DNA of 64,000 nt from Limnoperna fortunei (GCA_944474755.1 OX104112.1:65644433-65708432), one strand, 5' to 3'; positions 21,175 to 35,100 are shown, counted from the first letter of the stretch. Program-made: numbers and translations. Notes: generated by a model not told the origin, from the letters alone.

Positions 21175-21385
21175 CGTAACGAATAGGAAAATTAATGTCG
21201 AAACGGCAAATGGTTCATTTCCCATTCGAATAGCGAATAGGAACCTGAATAACGAAAAGGAAAATGAATTATGAAAAAGAAAGCGAATGTCAAAAAGAAA
21301 AATGGTGTCTTTTTCTATTCAAATTACATAAGGAAAGCGAATAACTAAAAGAAAAAAACATACCATTTTCCTTTTCGAATATCGA
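21175..21385. repeat. degenerate short repeats (GCGAATAGGAAA-like)
   Basis: Many variants of CGAATAG/CGAAAAG followed by GAAAA in both orientations (for example CGAATAGCGAATAGG and CCTTTTCGAATATCG). Low-complexity sequence capable of weak foldback. Confidence 0.5.
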
Positions 21386-21668
21386 AAAGTAAAAAACGGA
21401 AACACAAACAACTTGATTTACGTTATCCTTACATATGACAGAGTTGTTATTCATATAAGTGTTTTGGGGTTCAAATTTTGTGGGAATTACTTACACAATA
21501 AGTTAATGCCCAGTTTAGTTCAAAATTGTCTATATCGTTATTTATTTTGGTAAAATAGTTATCTAAATATATTATATTTGGTTTTATTTTGTACCTGTAA
21601 AATATAAGTCATGATAAGTTTTGTTTTAACAACAAAGATAAATCAAACATAAAGAAGTCTTTATTGAT

Positions 21669-21866
21669 TTGTGGCTTATCTTTTCGACAGTTTCCTTGGT
21701 CTTCGCTATTTTAATAATTACCGTATTTACAGCATTGGAAACGCGGGAGATGTATTTCAGTTATGGTGCGATGTTATTATGTTTGTTCTTACATTTTTTT
21801 CTATCTTACTTATTGGTTAATATTACAATTGAATTGGTTTGTGTTAAGCCACCAAATTTCAGATAA
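21669..21866 (+). CDS. possible exon with two membrane helices
   Basis: Open frame of about 65 codons with two hydrophobic segments: LIFSTVSLVFAILIITVFTA, and a second around GAMLLCLFLHFFLSYLLV, ending CVKPPNFR and TAA. There is no ATG at the start. A plausible acceptor (TTTTCGACAG, ending about 21691) would make it the terminal exon of a multi-span membrane protein. No upstream exons were found and no family was recognised, so it may be chance in AT-rich DNA. Confidence 0.25.
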   Translation: MWLIFSTVSLVFAILIITVFTALETREMYFSYGAMLLCLFLHFFLSYLLVNITIELVCVKPPNFR

Positions 21867-21869
21867 TGT

Positions 21870-24500
21870 TAATCTTTCCGATTACGCTTATAATATAAAC
21901 TCGGGTAAGGACTGTCGTAGTTAATAAACTTTATGATATATAATATTGACTTGTTGTAGTTTTATTAATATTTGTTTGGCTTAATATTTCTGGTAGATAT
22001 AGCGATAAATGAGCAGTAACACATTGTTGTAATTTAAAAAAAAATTATGTGATGGTTACAATATTATTCAAAAACATTTTTGTACATATTTTACTGGTAA
22101 TGGCCCTGCAACTATTTATACGACGATTCACTTTGCCTAACTACTGTATATTTTCCAGGCTATAAGTCTTTCGAAACCAATCTAAACAGAGGTTGCCTTT
22201 ATTTATAAATAGGAAAAGTCATTTAGTAGTCCTTTCTAGAGCTTATCCGATATTCATGCTTTAAAACTAAGACTGCTTATGCTAATAAAAGTTTAAAAAA
22301 AATATCATGTTGGGTAACAATGGTAGCTCAACTTAAACTGCATATCATATAATAAAAATAGCATAACGTATAATTTGTGAAATGTACTCATCATACGCCC
22401 GTGGCTGTTGGAATGATATTTGGGTGTTCAAAAGTAAAACACGGACGGCTATTCTGTGACGTAATGAAGCGGGTAGTATCAATTAGTCAGCATTTACAAT
22501 AGCTTTTCGAGTTTTTTTTTTATTTTCAGTTGCTACAGGAAATAATACGGCCTTTCTATGCAAGAACCTATTTCTATTCACATATGAGTTGTGCAATAGT
22601 TTCTTTATTTTTTCGTCAAGAGTTATATTGCTTTTGTTATTTTTGTATTTTTCTGCGACATTGCTGGTACCATATTGTGATAATTTACATCGCTCGACCA
22701 ACGGAGCTGTACAGCGCTTCCACAAGCTATTATTACAAAGGTTATGAAAATGGTTGTTTATGCATACTGTTATCTGAAATTGTTCAGTTTACGATATCGA
22801 GATAAATATCAATTAATCTATTGTCTAAGTATATTATCTCGAAATATAAAATACTGGAACTTAGAATGCTCTCTGAAATAGACCTTAAGCGAGTTAATGT
22901 AGACAATATAAAGTACGTAAATGTTTTATGTCCAAATAAAACAGTCGACACGAACACGACGACTTGCAGAACAAACAATTGTGATCAATGCTGAAAAATA
23001 CGAGTGCCGCACAAGCTGAACTTAAATATTTGTCTGATTTATTTATCACCTTTCACTGGTAATATTTTGCTATTCACACACATACGTTGTATGTAGTGTG
23101 TGCGCTGGAATATGGTTGTTGTAAGATAGAATTGCGGAGATAGATAAGATAATGGAGTAAATGATATGTTAATTTCAATCGATAAATTATAGAAATAAGT
23201 TTCATTTGGAAAATTTGAGAAAACATTATTACCTTTCTAATAAACATATTAACATTTTTTCTTTGTGTGTTTGTTATATTAATTTACCATTATAATTAAA
23301 GGGATAAGACACGTTTTAACAACATAACTTAATTCTTCTTCCTGGTCAAAACGTCTGACTGAAAAATCGCCCCCTTAAAAAAACGCCACACCTTCAACAA
23401 AATCGTTGGAAACACTTAAGGGTTCCTAGTGGTAGAACTATAGGGCTGCCAAGCGAGTTTCCATGTGACAGATAAGCAGGCTTTCTTGTTAGTGGTTGTC
23501 AGGAGATAAAACAGAAGGTCTTGCACGATTAAGACCGCTTTTGTAGATGTCTAAACAAGAGGACGTTCATACCCAATGCTTCATCATACTTTTTCATCGG
23601 CAGGCACAATTTTCCATTGATCTATGCATTTCCTCGTTTTTTTATTGGCTGTTTACTTGTTCTTGTCTTGAATATAGCTTAAATGTTCTTTGGACGTTAT
23701 CTAATCGTTGATATAAGCAGACTATATGATAATCTTTCCAGACAAATAAAAACTAGAAAATAGTTCTTTGTGTTTAAAAATATATGGCTTAAAAATTCTG
23801 TATATATTATATGAATTACCCGCCCATCTACCTATTTTGATTAGAAAGTTAACATAACATCATGTGAAATGATACTTCTATTCTCTGTATTATGTCTTAT
23901 TTAACATTTTGTCTGGCATAATCTCATTTTAGTACACTTAGTAAATGTTGATTGTTTTCGAGAACAGCGCTGAATAAACTGTCTTAAAAGAGGCGCATTA
24001 TGTCAGTCTATTTTTCTGTCTACGCGTCCTTTGTCTGTTCAAGGGTAGTACGACAATCTAAAAACTCTGAACACATATTATGAACAATAATATTTGTCGC
24101 AATGTAAGAATGCTCGCTTTCGTTGTTGAAATTTGTACATTTGTCAATTCAAAGTTGAAGGACTTAAATAGTCAAAATGTTTGCATTTTTGTTCTCGTGT
24201 TGCACATTAATGAAAGATTACAAGAGAATAATGGATATAATCTTTGTGTCCCGAATAATACTTTTAAAGCAATCTAGATTTCACTAAAAAGCCTTATCAA
24301 TACGATATCACTGTAGTTAACTGTATTGCTGGATTTCCATTTCACCAGCAGTAAATCGAAAGTTCTTTACTCAACGTTACCGTCTTGCCCTTGACTGTTA
24401 CTTACTTTTTCATTATAAAACTATTTTATAAATGTCGTTAATGTATATAAGCAAGTAAAACCGATATTATATCATATAAAAGGCACCATGTACAGTTCTA
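21870..24500. other. no gene seen; one repeat fragment
   Basis: 22381-22440 is a diverged copy of the repeat end at 18618-18680. The remainder has only short chance frames. Confidence 0.4.
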
Positions 24501-24502
24501 AT

Positions 24503-25640
24503 TAAGGTCTTTCCCACTACAGTGGAAAGACCTTCTTGTATTTCTTATGATTTTTTTTTCTATTTATGCGGAAGTTTGCCAAAAAGTGTCTCGACATATC
24601 ATTTCTATACTTGCCACCATTAATTGGTCATATCCGGAAATAACATTGCTCAAGCTTTTAAGCCGAGCTATTTTTTTTTATAAAAGAGTTATCTGTCCAA
24701 AAACGAAAACCCTTGTTAGCAGATAAACTTTGAAACCGTAACAGATTCTCAAAATCTGAAGAGTACTAAATGTTGGTTGACCTATAGCAATAATTTAGCA
24801 TGCAAAATATTTGTTTTAAATTGATTTCCTGTTTACGCTGTTTTGATTCAAAACTTGTAAAAAAAGTTTCTCAAAAAAACCGTAGGTCCTAGAGACTTGG
24901 GACCACCACCATTGATCCTAAGTGACATATATTAAATTTAAAAATGTAAAGGTCAAAGGTCAAAAGTCAAGGTCAAAGTTTATCATTGGTCTTGTTAGCA
25001 CTATATCTCATAAACCGTGAAAGATATAATCAGACAATAAATAGAGAAAAAACTCCTCTTATCGCGACCTTCATTTGGTATTTGTCCTGAAGCTGAACCG
25101 TTTTCAAGTTACAGCCCTGACTCATTTTGGTTAATCGTTTTTTTGCTTACAAATTGAAAACCGTTAGAGATAATATAGTAAACATATAGGTTTAAAGGAA
25201 TCAGTAGGAAAAGAGCTTCAATTTGAGCCAAAGTTAAAGGTCATAGGTCAAGGTCGTACCATAGCAACAATTTAACTGTTATAAAAAGTCCTTAGCAACC
25301 ATATATTTTTTATAATCAGAATGATGTACTTTACTGAAATATATAATGCCATGGCCGGTAGTGACATTCTTTTCCTAGCAACGGGCATAAAATTCCTAAA
25401 CAACTATATATTTTGGACTCGGAACCACCTTCGGTACTTAAAAAACCTAATTTTTATGACTGGAAGCGACATTTTGTGCTTAGCAACAGACACAAAATCT
25501 ATAGCATCGTGGATTTATTTTTTATCTTCCATATAAAAGTACTTTGATAAATATTCCTTACTAAATTTTAAAAAGTTGTTTTTAATATTTTTTAATCTTG
25601 CTGCTCTACCGGAAATGCTTTAAATACTACATATAGTGTA
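24503..25640. repeat. dispersed repeat headed by AAGGTCTTTCC palindrome
   Basis: Starts with the hairpin AAGGTCTTTCC...GGAAAGACCTT (24503-24533). The body has iterated AAAGGTCAAAGGTCAA-type motifs (24950-25000, 25220-25260) and two related segments GGTAGTGACATTCTTTTCCT and GGAAGCGACATTTTGTGCTT. The frame at 25321-25536 only reads through these repeats. The family is unnamed here. Confidence 0.5.
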
Positions 25641-26460
25641 ATGATTCAGAAGAGTCTCGGAATTAAAGTGGACTTTGATGTTTGTTTGCTCAAATTTCTA
25701 CCAAAGTATAGTGAATCCATCAACTGGAATTATAACTTTAAATTATTGATGGATTCAATAGAGGACTATGCCAGAAAATGGGCAAAGCAAGAGGACCGGG
25801 AGGTTGATACCTTGTCCGAGTGCGTAAAGGCCTTGTGGTCATTGATTCATATAAGAATAAGTCGTTTAAGAAGGTCTATGAGTACTAAAACAATAGAAAT
25901 CTTGATGACCTTAAAACTTTGTCCGACATTCATGACAAATATGTTGTTGTGCCACCAGATAAGGTCCCTAACAACATTATTTTTATCTGCATAAAACATT
26001 ACATTGAGTGATTAATTAATGAGTTATGCATGGACAGTTAACTTGGCAATGCTACTTACACATTCACTGCAGTTTCAAAAGAGGAGATTATTGAAAATCA
26101 CAAATCGTTATTGGCATCCTTTATTCTCAAAATCAAAGTCGAAGATTGCAATCTCCCCTTATTGTATTGGATTCCAAAACTTCACAAAAAATCCATACAT
26201 ACAGCGTTTCATAGCAGGATCGTCTCAGTGTACTACTAAACCACTATCGCAACTCCTGACCGCTATTTTAACAACAGTAAAACGAGACTTCAAAAATACA
26301 GTGACACTTTCTACTCCAGGAGTGGAATAAATGGTTTTTATTGGGTTCGGGTTACTCTCATTCTGTGTTTTATGTTTTTTTGTTTTTGTGTTGTGTTTGT
26401 GTATATCCGGATTTGTAACTGTCCCTTTGTCTCGTGTTGTTCGGTAGGTTTTCTTTGCTT
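25641..26460 (+). pseudogene. reverse-transcriptase relic, Penelope-like (tentative)
   Basis: Pieces in different frames spell a retroelement protein: DYARKWAKQEDREVDTLSE, SRLRRSMSTK, then in another frame DKYVVVPPDKVPNNIIFIC, and later YWIPKLHK-like ISPYCIGFQNFTKNPYIQRF with IAGSSQCTTKPLSQLLT and a broken YSRSG motif near 26310. These resemble the reverse-transcriptase fingers of elements I remember from molluscs and cnidarians, probably Penelope-like. The catalytic part is absent. The tail 26380-26460 matches 18090-18185 in reverse orientation. Confidence 0.6.
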
Positions 26461-27135
26461 TTCTCCTACAACTATATGAATTTAACTATGCTATTACCCC
26501 GACTTATTGAAGTCGAACACAGCATGCCCTCAGTGACGCCAATCTCCCAACATTAGTGTTGATACGCTGTTGACAACAGCAGATAAATAACTACTTAATC
26601 CTCTCGGCGATGCAGTTTCTGTCTGCATAAAATACTGTGTGCATGAATTTAACGTTTACGAATCTCTGTAAAATATGTTATGTACAATCAGGAGACAGAC
26701 ATATCTAGTTTTCGGATTACAGACTAAAAGATCTTACGAAATTTGGAATTCTTTCCGAAAATATATAATTTTACTGCTCCAAAATTAAGAACAAAAAACA
26801 CTTGTCGACTATGCGCAAGGTATGTAGTAAGAAATCTTGACACGAATAAAGTGTTTTCCTTTGATCCTTTTAAAAACACGAGACGATGAGTATGTATGAT
26901 GTAAATGATGTTCTAAATTAGATAATAAGCATTTATTTTGTTGGTTCTAAACGGTCGCGCCGTAATAAGCACCGCCTTCCTTAATTATCACCAAATAATA
27001 ATGGGTCGGATCTATGTACTTATTAATGTTATAAGTTGTGGTTCGACAGTGTATTTCTCAAGCTCAGAGACTGTGTTATATATATAATATATCTCATTTA
27101 TACTTCAGTATTACCATAAGTTTAGTATCAGTTGC
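26461..27135. other. no gene seen
   Basis: The segment 26505-26580 (GTCGAACACAGCATGCCC, then CAACATTAGTGTTGATACG) may be a worn minus-strand SINE fragment. Nothing else is supportable. Confidence 0.35.
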
Positions 27136-27222
27136 TTACTCGCCAAACAAAAAATGGACGCCATAATATAGCTAAAGAATAGCTGAAAATGGCGTTTAAC
27201 ATCATTCAAACAAACGAACATT
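27136..27222 (+). mobile_element. SINE 3' fragment
   Basis: TGGACGCCATAATATAGCTA, then GAAAATGGCGTTTAACATCA and a TTCAAACAAACGAACA tail: the 3' end of the SINE family. Confidence 0.7.
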
Positions 27223-27548
27223 ATATACAATTTAAAGTCTAGAAAAAATTACACAATTTGTACAATGGTTTCTAATAGTAAGAGAACAATGTAATAACAA
27301 CAGCGAACTAGTAAATGTTCAAACATGCTCCAACAGTTGATAGAAATTAGCTTAATATGTTTTTAATGTGTTACAAATTTTATCTGTTACCATCAATTGA
27401 AAAAGTTCGGAGATTGTTTAGTTAATTATATCAAATGTCCTAGCATTTTACCAATCACAAACGCTGAAAATTACATGAACTGGAATGAAACACCACTGTT
27501 TTGAGGAATATGCTGACCTTATACTATGGCTTCAATTCATCTGTTGGT

Positions 27549-27736
27549 GCCTCGGTTGCCGAGTGGTTAATGTAGTTCGTCTACTATTGATCACTTGGTC
27601 TGTCAACATTTAGGTTGCGGTAGGGGTTTTTCTTCAGAAACTCCGCCTTACTCTCCCATTAATAAGTGGACGGAATGATATAGCTGTAAAATTGCAGAAA
27701 GTGGCGTTAAACACCATTCAAACAAACAAACAAAGA
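27549..27736 (+). mobile_element. SINE copy with internal deletion
   Basis: Head GCCTCGGTTGCCGAGTGG, then TAGTTCGTCTACTATTGATC, followed by a shortened body and the complete tail GGCGTTAAACACCATTCAAA plus AACAAACAAA. The central part between the B-box region and the 3' body is missing. Confidence 0.85.
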
Positions 27737-27956
27737 AAAACAATACTTATTTTTACATGCCACTTAAAATTACTGTGCTTAACCACTGACTATTTGTCGT
27801 TATGTAGTTTACATCAATAAATAAGCAAACTTTAAAGTTGTGTTTGAACGCGCAGAAAACTTACTTTTATTATATTCCTACTAAATGTACGTATAAAACA
27901 AAGTTTTCTGGTGAGTTAAGCCTTCAATTTCGTAATGGTGATAATAACCTTTGAGA

Positions 27957-28674
27957 TTCATTTAAGGTATGTAAGAAACAGGAGTTATTAAATAAAAATA
28001 TCATCAAAAATATATAATCACTCTTTGATGATATTTTATCTCAACAATCCGTCTTTAGTCCAACAAAGTTTATTGCCTGCACTTATTGTACAGAAAACTT
28101 AAGTATGTATAAGTTTGTCAACTGGATACATCTGCAAGTCTACTTTTAACAATGAGTTGTTACCTATTTTCGCTACATGACTGATAATTTGCTGACATTT
28201 CCTTGTTTGTACAAAAATTAAAAATACTATACGCAATTGAATTACAAATAATGATTCCATGCTGCCCATTTTACAAATATGTCTATTACACATTTGTTTT
28301 ATCAATGTTTATAGACCACTCATTTAAGGCATGTCAGAAACAGGAGGTATTAAATAAAAATATCTTTAAAAAATACATAATCACTATTTGATATTTTATC
28401 TCAACAATCTGTCTCTAGTCCAACAAAGTTTATTGCCTGCACTTATTGTACAGATACCGTGAGTGTATTTAAGTTTGTCAACTGGATACGTCTACTAGTC
28501 TACTTTTAACAATGAGTTGTTACCTTTTTTGCTACAGGACACATAATTTGCTGACATTTCCTTTTTGATACAAATTGAAAATACTATACGCAATTGATTT
28601 ATAAATAATGATTCCATGCTAACCATATTACAAATATATCTATTACATATTTGTTTTATCAATGTTTAACCTTC
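27957..28674. repeat. direct duplication, two ~360-bp copies
   Basis: Copies at 27957-28318 and 28319-28674 share, for example, AGGAGTTATTAAATAAAAAT / AGGAGGTATTAAATAAAAAT, CCAACAAAGTTTATTGCCTG and CTACTTTTAACAATGAGTTG. They differ at roughly one base in ten. No gene lies inside. Confidence 0.85.
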
Positions 28675-28699
28675 TTGCACATGTAAATTAGTATTATTT

Positions 28700-31600
28700 G
28701 TGAAAACAATGATTTTTAATAACAAATGTCAATACTTCCAGCTAGAGTGACATTTATCTATCTGCCATCTGTTGGTTTCCTGGCACTTAATAATGAATTA
28801 AATTCGCCTCAACATGACCAATTATTATATTATTATTCTGAATATGTTTTATCAATCATTACAGCTCTTTTATCATTGTTTATTCCATGAAGGTACTCCG
28901 TACATTTTTGAAGTATCAAATGTCCGTAATGCACAATATTTAACAACTAGAAAATGACACTAGTATGCCAAATCAGTAATAAAATTTACTTATAGAAACT
29001 TATTGTTTAGCAAATTCGACCTCTTAAAATTTGTCATTTTTTTACAAAAAGTAATAAGACTACCATTTAAACGTTATTATTTAAAGCTTAACACTGCATT
29101 AAATGGAGAAATGGTAAAACTGACGCTTATGAAGCTCAATTAAATCTTCCTTATTCTCATGGTATCAGGCATACCACATAATAACATTTACTCGACTATA
29201 AAATCAACATTAACATACACAAATGTTATTGTAATACCGTAAATCTGCTTTAATAGTCTTGAAATAGTCAGGGTGAACATGACATATGTATACTGAAAAC
29301 TTTTCAACTACAATCTTTGGCATTAACGTGGTTCTGCATAGTAAATATGGCAAATATGGATAAAATCCAAAATAAAATTGATTTATTAATTGGGGATGTG
29401 TGATCAATAGTTTATTTCAGCTATACTCTGAAAGAGAACAGGTTAACAAACAATAAATCAATGGGGAAAAGTAAAGACCAAGAGAAACACAATTATGACT
29501 GCCACTGGTCAAATGTATAGAACATTGGTTATCGCCGAAGAATCTAATTGTAAGGGACCTTGGCTTTTTGTAACTTTTAATAGCTTTTCGATAAGTGATA
29601 CCATTGTGACTGTTTAGATGTATTCTTCACTAGTATTAATCTGGTGTATTCTTAAACCCTAGACTACTTCTAAAAAACTATAATGCAAAAATTGCTAACC
29701 AAAACAATCTTATAATATCTTTTTGTTTTTCTAACATTATTGATTTTATTTATGTATGATTCATATTGATAACATTATCTCCGATACCAAAGTGGAATTG
29801 TTTATCATGTAAGAGTCATCATATACTGTAGAAATTCTTAATATGGCTTCTACATTTCACTTCGCCGCACGTTATCGACACGATTACAGTTAACTAAACA
29901 ATTAGTTCTATAGCAAAAGTTTTAATATAAACTACGTACACATTACCAGTTTTCTAATCAATCCTCAAAGTATTTAACTTTTTAAACATAGTTATTTTAG
30001 AAAGCACCTCAACATTTAGTTCAGTATTAGTGAGACGTCATAAAATGGAGTTAAAATCAGGGTGTTAACAAAAATCGTAAAATTAAAAAAAATCAAGCAA
30101 GTTCTTTTAAATTAAAATTCCCCATATGCTTGGAACTGTAATTGAACAATTTCTCATCATAAAGAATATATGTGCTAAATATTTTTGTATCCAAGCGTGT
30201 GAGATTACCTGTTTTGAAGTTTAGTTATAAAATCACAGCAATTTTAACATTTTTCTGCCAAAATTGATGCTTTCAGCCAATTGTGAAGTCAGATTAAGAA
30301 AGTATTTAAAATGATTAAAGACTATTGGAAAGACATTTCTACTTAATTTGTCAAAGTCTGAACATTACAAACAAATTATGTCATTTTTGCCAAATCGCGG
30401 AGCCAAAAAACTTTAACGCCCCGTGACCTGTATTGACTCTTTCGTCACAGGTTCACACTTTTATTGTGACACATCCGACCTCACGAAAAATTAACAGCAC
30501 ACTGACGTCGCACTTGTGCAACACAGATCTTTCAGATGATGTTTGGACGTGTTTATGACGACAAAGAACACGTTGGTATTTTTTAGCTAACAAATAATAG
30601 AATTTGTAATCTTTGTTTTAACATATCGCTTTAGACATTACATGTAAATTGTTGTTCTCTATTATAATTTATTTAGTCTATTTCTTAATATTTAGCTTAT
30701 TCCAGGACTTTTTGCTTATTCTCTATTCAAATGTGTATGTATATACTTGAGCTACACTGTTATAATTTAAATACCGCAATTACAAATCTTATCCCAGTCA
30801 AACGCAATTCTTTTAAGTGATTTCTTATATTTTTAAAGGAACAATAATAATTTAACATGTTTAAATAATGGGCAGTAACTTGAAAAGAACATGCATTCGA
30901 CCTATTTTGCACATCTATACAAGCGTGCGAGGCAGTCGGCATACAACGCGACCAACTGTGTTTCATAAAAATATTTACATTTCTCATAAGTAGCGGTCCA
31001 ATGGTTAAATTATATAAATAGCATACACTAACACAATGCATTGATTGATTGAATCGAATGCTTGTTAACATTTAATGTCCAGCCAGCAGTATTTCAAATT
31101 GAAGCAAGAATGTGTTAAAAAATAATACATAAATCGTGTAGTTGTGGAATGAATCTGGAAATGTATTAAGAGTTAAGAAAGAAAGTAGTGTTGAGCCATT
31201 TATCAGCTGCAATGAGCTTACTATTTTTAGTTTTACAAAAGATGACTTTTAACTTTAAAAATGTTGCCGTCTCTAAACACCACACCCAATTAATACCGCG
31301 ACCACTCTTTTAGCAAAATATTCTGACAACCCCAACGTGACGGAATCCATGTTTAACATCTTATCTGAAGACTCGCTAGATATTTCTATGAATTTTGCCT
31401 TGGGAACCATCACAAGACTTGGTCAAGTACAGTGATAATTGTCTAATACAAAGCACTGATGTATGTATTACAATTCAACTAAAGGAACATATGCATGTAA
31501 CAGCGTATTTCTAAAAAGTACACATATAATGACAATTAATTACCCTTGGTTTGTAAAGTGCACTGCATTGAAGATGCATCAAACGTGCCCATAACACAAT

Positions 31601-33235
31601 AACAAAATAATAATAATCAAATAATATTAACGATTGTAAACAACAATCTGGGGATAATTCATTATTGATTCGCACGTCATTGTCTAGCGGTAGCAAAACA
31701 ACTAAAATACATCAAAATTAATGGCTGTTAAAAGAGAGCTAAATACTAAGACTAACTAAGACCACATCAAACGTTTTCAATTTTAAAAACAACTCGTTTG
31801 AAACGTAAACGTCGCGATAGTAATCAAAACTTGGTATGAAACCCAAGGTCCTGCTATTATTTCATCAAAATGACAGCCACGTGTGCTATTAATTAAACGT
31901 CTAAATGTTAAATCTATTGATTGGAACTTTGTGTCTAGAAAAAAATCGGAAACAAATAGGAAACGCAATTTCCATATACCTTGTTAGAGCTATGGATTTG
32001 AATCGCAATCGTATTCTTTATACTTAATGTACTTTGCAACAAAATGAAAAAACAAGTACAAATTTCGAAAATAACGGAATCGCTAAACAATTTGCATGTT
32101 TTGGAATGTTAAACTATAAGAAAAATTGCTAATGACACAACGTTTTTTGATTTCAAAAACTGAACAGACTTAACATTTAATGGCTGACATTTCATCTTAT
32201 AAAATATACTCTATTTTAAATTGAAAATTCTTTAAAAACATTTTTTGATGAATTTAAAACAGCGACCTTATATTGATCTTCGCTTGGAGTATTTATTAGA
32301 AACGTCAATGAAAACACTGTGTCGTTTTTATAAGGTGTCTTGCAAAAGTGTTTGTCAAATAGGTTGTACTCATTAGTTATTCTATTTAAAAATAAACTTA
32401 TTTCACTTAAAAATAGTTTTAACTTGCATGCTACACTCTAACAATAACAAATAAATTCCATAATTAGAATACATTTTATATGCCTTTAATAATACTTGTA
32501 GAGATATAATTTTATTAATGAAGCAGAGCAACAAACTGTAAAATAGAGATTGTATGTAAACAAACTATTTACAAACTTAATTAAAAATGTTTTAACGCAG
32601 CTCGTTAAATCTTGACAGTTTATTTAAAAAGGTTCTGATTGGAGACATCTCAAACAGTTTTTTGATAGTTACTATCAAAAATAAGCTAGAAGAAATATTA
32701 AAAGAATTGATTCAAATATGGTACACAAAAAATGACCAACCTAGATACAAATATCTACTTTTAGGTCGTGACAAATCATATTTCGTAATCATTATAAGTA
32801 TGTGCTACTATAGCTATGATTAGAATTTTATTATTACATCAATGACACACCCTTACTCGATGTTGATCATTAGACGGCAGTATTCAACTTATTTTGCTGA
32901 CCATAAAAACTGATACATGATTATATTTTTATTCTCTGTAAACCGGTGTCATGATATAATAGCTCTCTTGTATCTCCTGCGTGAAGCATGTGAAGGAATT
33001 AATGAAGTCGATATAATACTTTTGAATTTGCATTGTATGCTGTTTCGCTTGCGAAAACGATTGTCATAAGTGCTAAGATAACGTTTTCCTTACATGAAAC
33101 CATATTTTTATACAATTAATTTATTGTGCAGTTCAAATTTATTTATATTCGATGTTTGTTTCTTAAGCTAAATAAAAAATACTTCCAATTAAAATATGAA
33201 ACTTTGTTTAAAACTTTAATAATGATTAACATCTT
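28700..33235. other. no gene seen
   Basis: AT-rich, with only short open frames lacking splice or codon support. A CRE-like TGACGTCG at about 30503 lies in a slightly less AT-rich patch (30410-30560), but no transcript unit could be attached to it. Confidence 0.4.
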
Positions 33236-33280
33236 TGAATTGACCCAACCAACGATTGAACCTACGATTTCCCGCATCTC

Positions 33281-34800
33281 AGGCTAGCACGTTAGCTTGC
33301 CATAAATCCAAGCCATATAGGGTGTCGCATTGAAATTACAATAAACATTTTTGTCAACACCGGCTGTGCTCCGTTTGATGGGAGGGAAAACAATTGAAAA
33401 TGTTATTTATTACTTAAATGACGAAAACACAAATTAAAAATAATAAAACATATATACATACAAATAGATGGAAATCCCTCCAATAAAAAATTGGGATATT
33501 ATAGACCTTTGTTGACATATTTACAAACATCATAATACAGCTTAACAACTTTGTTTTTACAGTAAGCAAACTACTTAAATACATAAGTTATTCCAAAGTT
33601 GGTGATAATACATGCATGAGAAAAAAAACTGTAGTGCATAAAAAATATTAAAACAAAACAGAAAACATAATAAAAACTAAAGTCCTCATTTAAAATTTCC
33701 TTTACGAGGACTAAAATTTGGTTAGGGTGGATGGCGGGTAACTTCAAACTATCTCATCCTAATGCACGTGGCCAAATGTGCAAAGCTTGTGCAGCTGTAA
33801 TACATTGAATTAAACGCCATCTGTTGGGCAATACAAGAAGGGAGATAATGATTAAGACAAAAAAAATCAGTTTGAGTTATCTCTCCCGACTTGCAAATTA
33901 CATACAAAATCCTGTTTGTCAAAAAATAATTTATATGCAACAAATAAAAATTTTTGTCAACACAGGCTGTGTTCCGTTTGAAGGGAAGGAAGAAGAAACT
34001 CGGCATTGAATTGAAAATGTCATTTATTACTTACATGACGAAAACACAAATTAAAAATCATAAAACATATATACATACAAAAAGATAGAAATTTTAACGA
34101 CTATAATAAAGAACCCATCCCATAAAAGATGGAGATATGATAGGCAACATTATTGGAACAAAAGTTTTGTGACAATACCCCCATCCAAGCCAAAAACAAA
34201 TACTCATTAGTGGAAAATAACAAGTCATAAAGTTATAACAAATCTAGTTAAATTATATAGAAATAAAGAAAACATAAAAACTAAAAGTATTAACCCCCAT
34301 AGCTAATGTAAAGCGTATATATACATATATGCAACATGAAAGTACAAATTTCTAACAGTTTGTCAGATGAATATTCGTATTCATGAACAAATATAAATTC
34401 CACAGAAATAATAAAATAATATGGAATAAATTGCATTGTATCATAATTTTTGTTTCACATAGCAAGCATGTTCGCACCAAGAATGGCATAAAAGCGCCAC
34501 CTTTATGGGCGACTGTATATTATTAATTAAGATTATATTGATAATAAGCATAATAAAATTTGTATATGCATTTAATCCGGGTTCAAACAGCACCTTCATG
34601 GTCCAACTGAAACACTGCCTTAGCTCATGCAGCATGCATAAAACTTGTGTGGTATGAGGGTCATATTTCAAGCCCAACATTATATAATAAAGAACCCATC
34701 TCATCAAAGATTGGGATATTATCGGCCACAGCTAGCACGTTAGCGTGTCATAAATGCAAACAATATAGGGTGTTAGATTGAAATTACAATAAACATTTAT
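33281..34800. repeat. cluster of three diverged copies of one repeat
   Basis: Segments 33281-33510, 33935-34150 and 34684-34800 share GCTAGCACGTTAGC, TAGGGTGT, then TGAAATTACAATAAACATTT, TTTTTGTCAACACCGGCTGT, GACGAAAACACAAATTAAAA and TTGGGATATTAT. Between copies one and two a GGGAGATAAT...TTATCTCTCCC hairpin lies at 33840-33890. Confidence 0.7.
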
Positions 34801-34899
34801 GGAGTTTTAATATTCATAAAATGTTATTATGTTTTCATAAACTATTATCAATATTGCCAAAAAGATCAAATAAATGTTCATCAAACACGTTTTAATCTG

Positions 34900-35100
34900 T
34901 CTGGAGTTTAATGTCACTTTCGGCAATTTTCAGCTATATCATGAGTTTTTATTGGTAGAAAGCTTAAGTATTACGTATCGTTCTGCTAGTATATTGTCAC
35001 CCCTTGTCAGTTAAGAATGAACTTGAGCACGCCAATCCTTAAGTCTATATCGAACCATAGTTTTAACAACTCTCGAGATATGACTAACTTCTGAGACCCC
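34900..35100 (-). mobile_element. worn SINE copy
   Basis: GGAGTTTAATGTCACTTTCG, then AATTTTCAGCTATATCATG and CCCCTTGTCAGTTAAGAATG followed by CGAACCATAG match the minus-strand SINE order (tail, body, B box). Heavily diverged. Confidence 0.6.

Noticed and set aside
33238..33312. Minus-strand tRNA-like stretch (GGTTCAATCG)
   Set aside because: The T-stem and acceptor stems do not pair, and part of it repeats at 34726, so it is repeat sequence.
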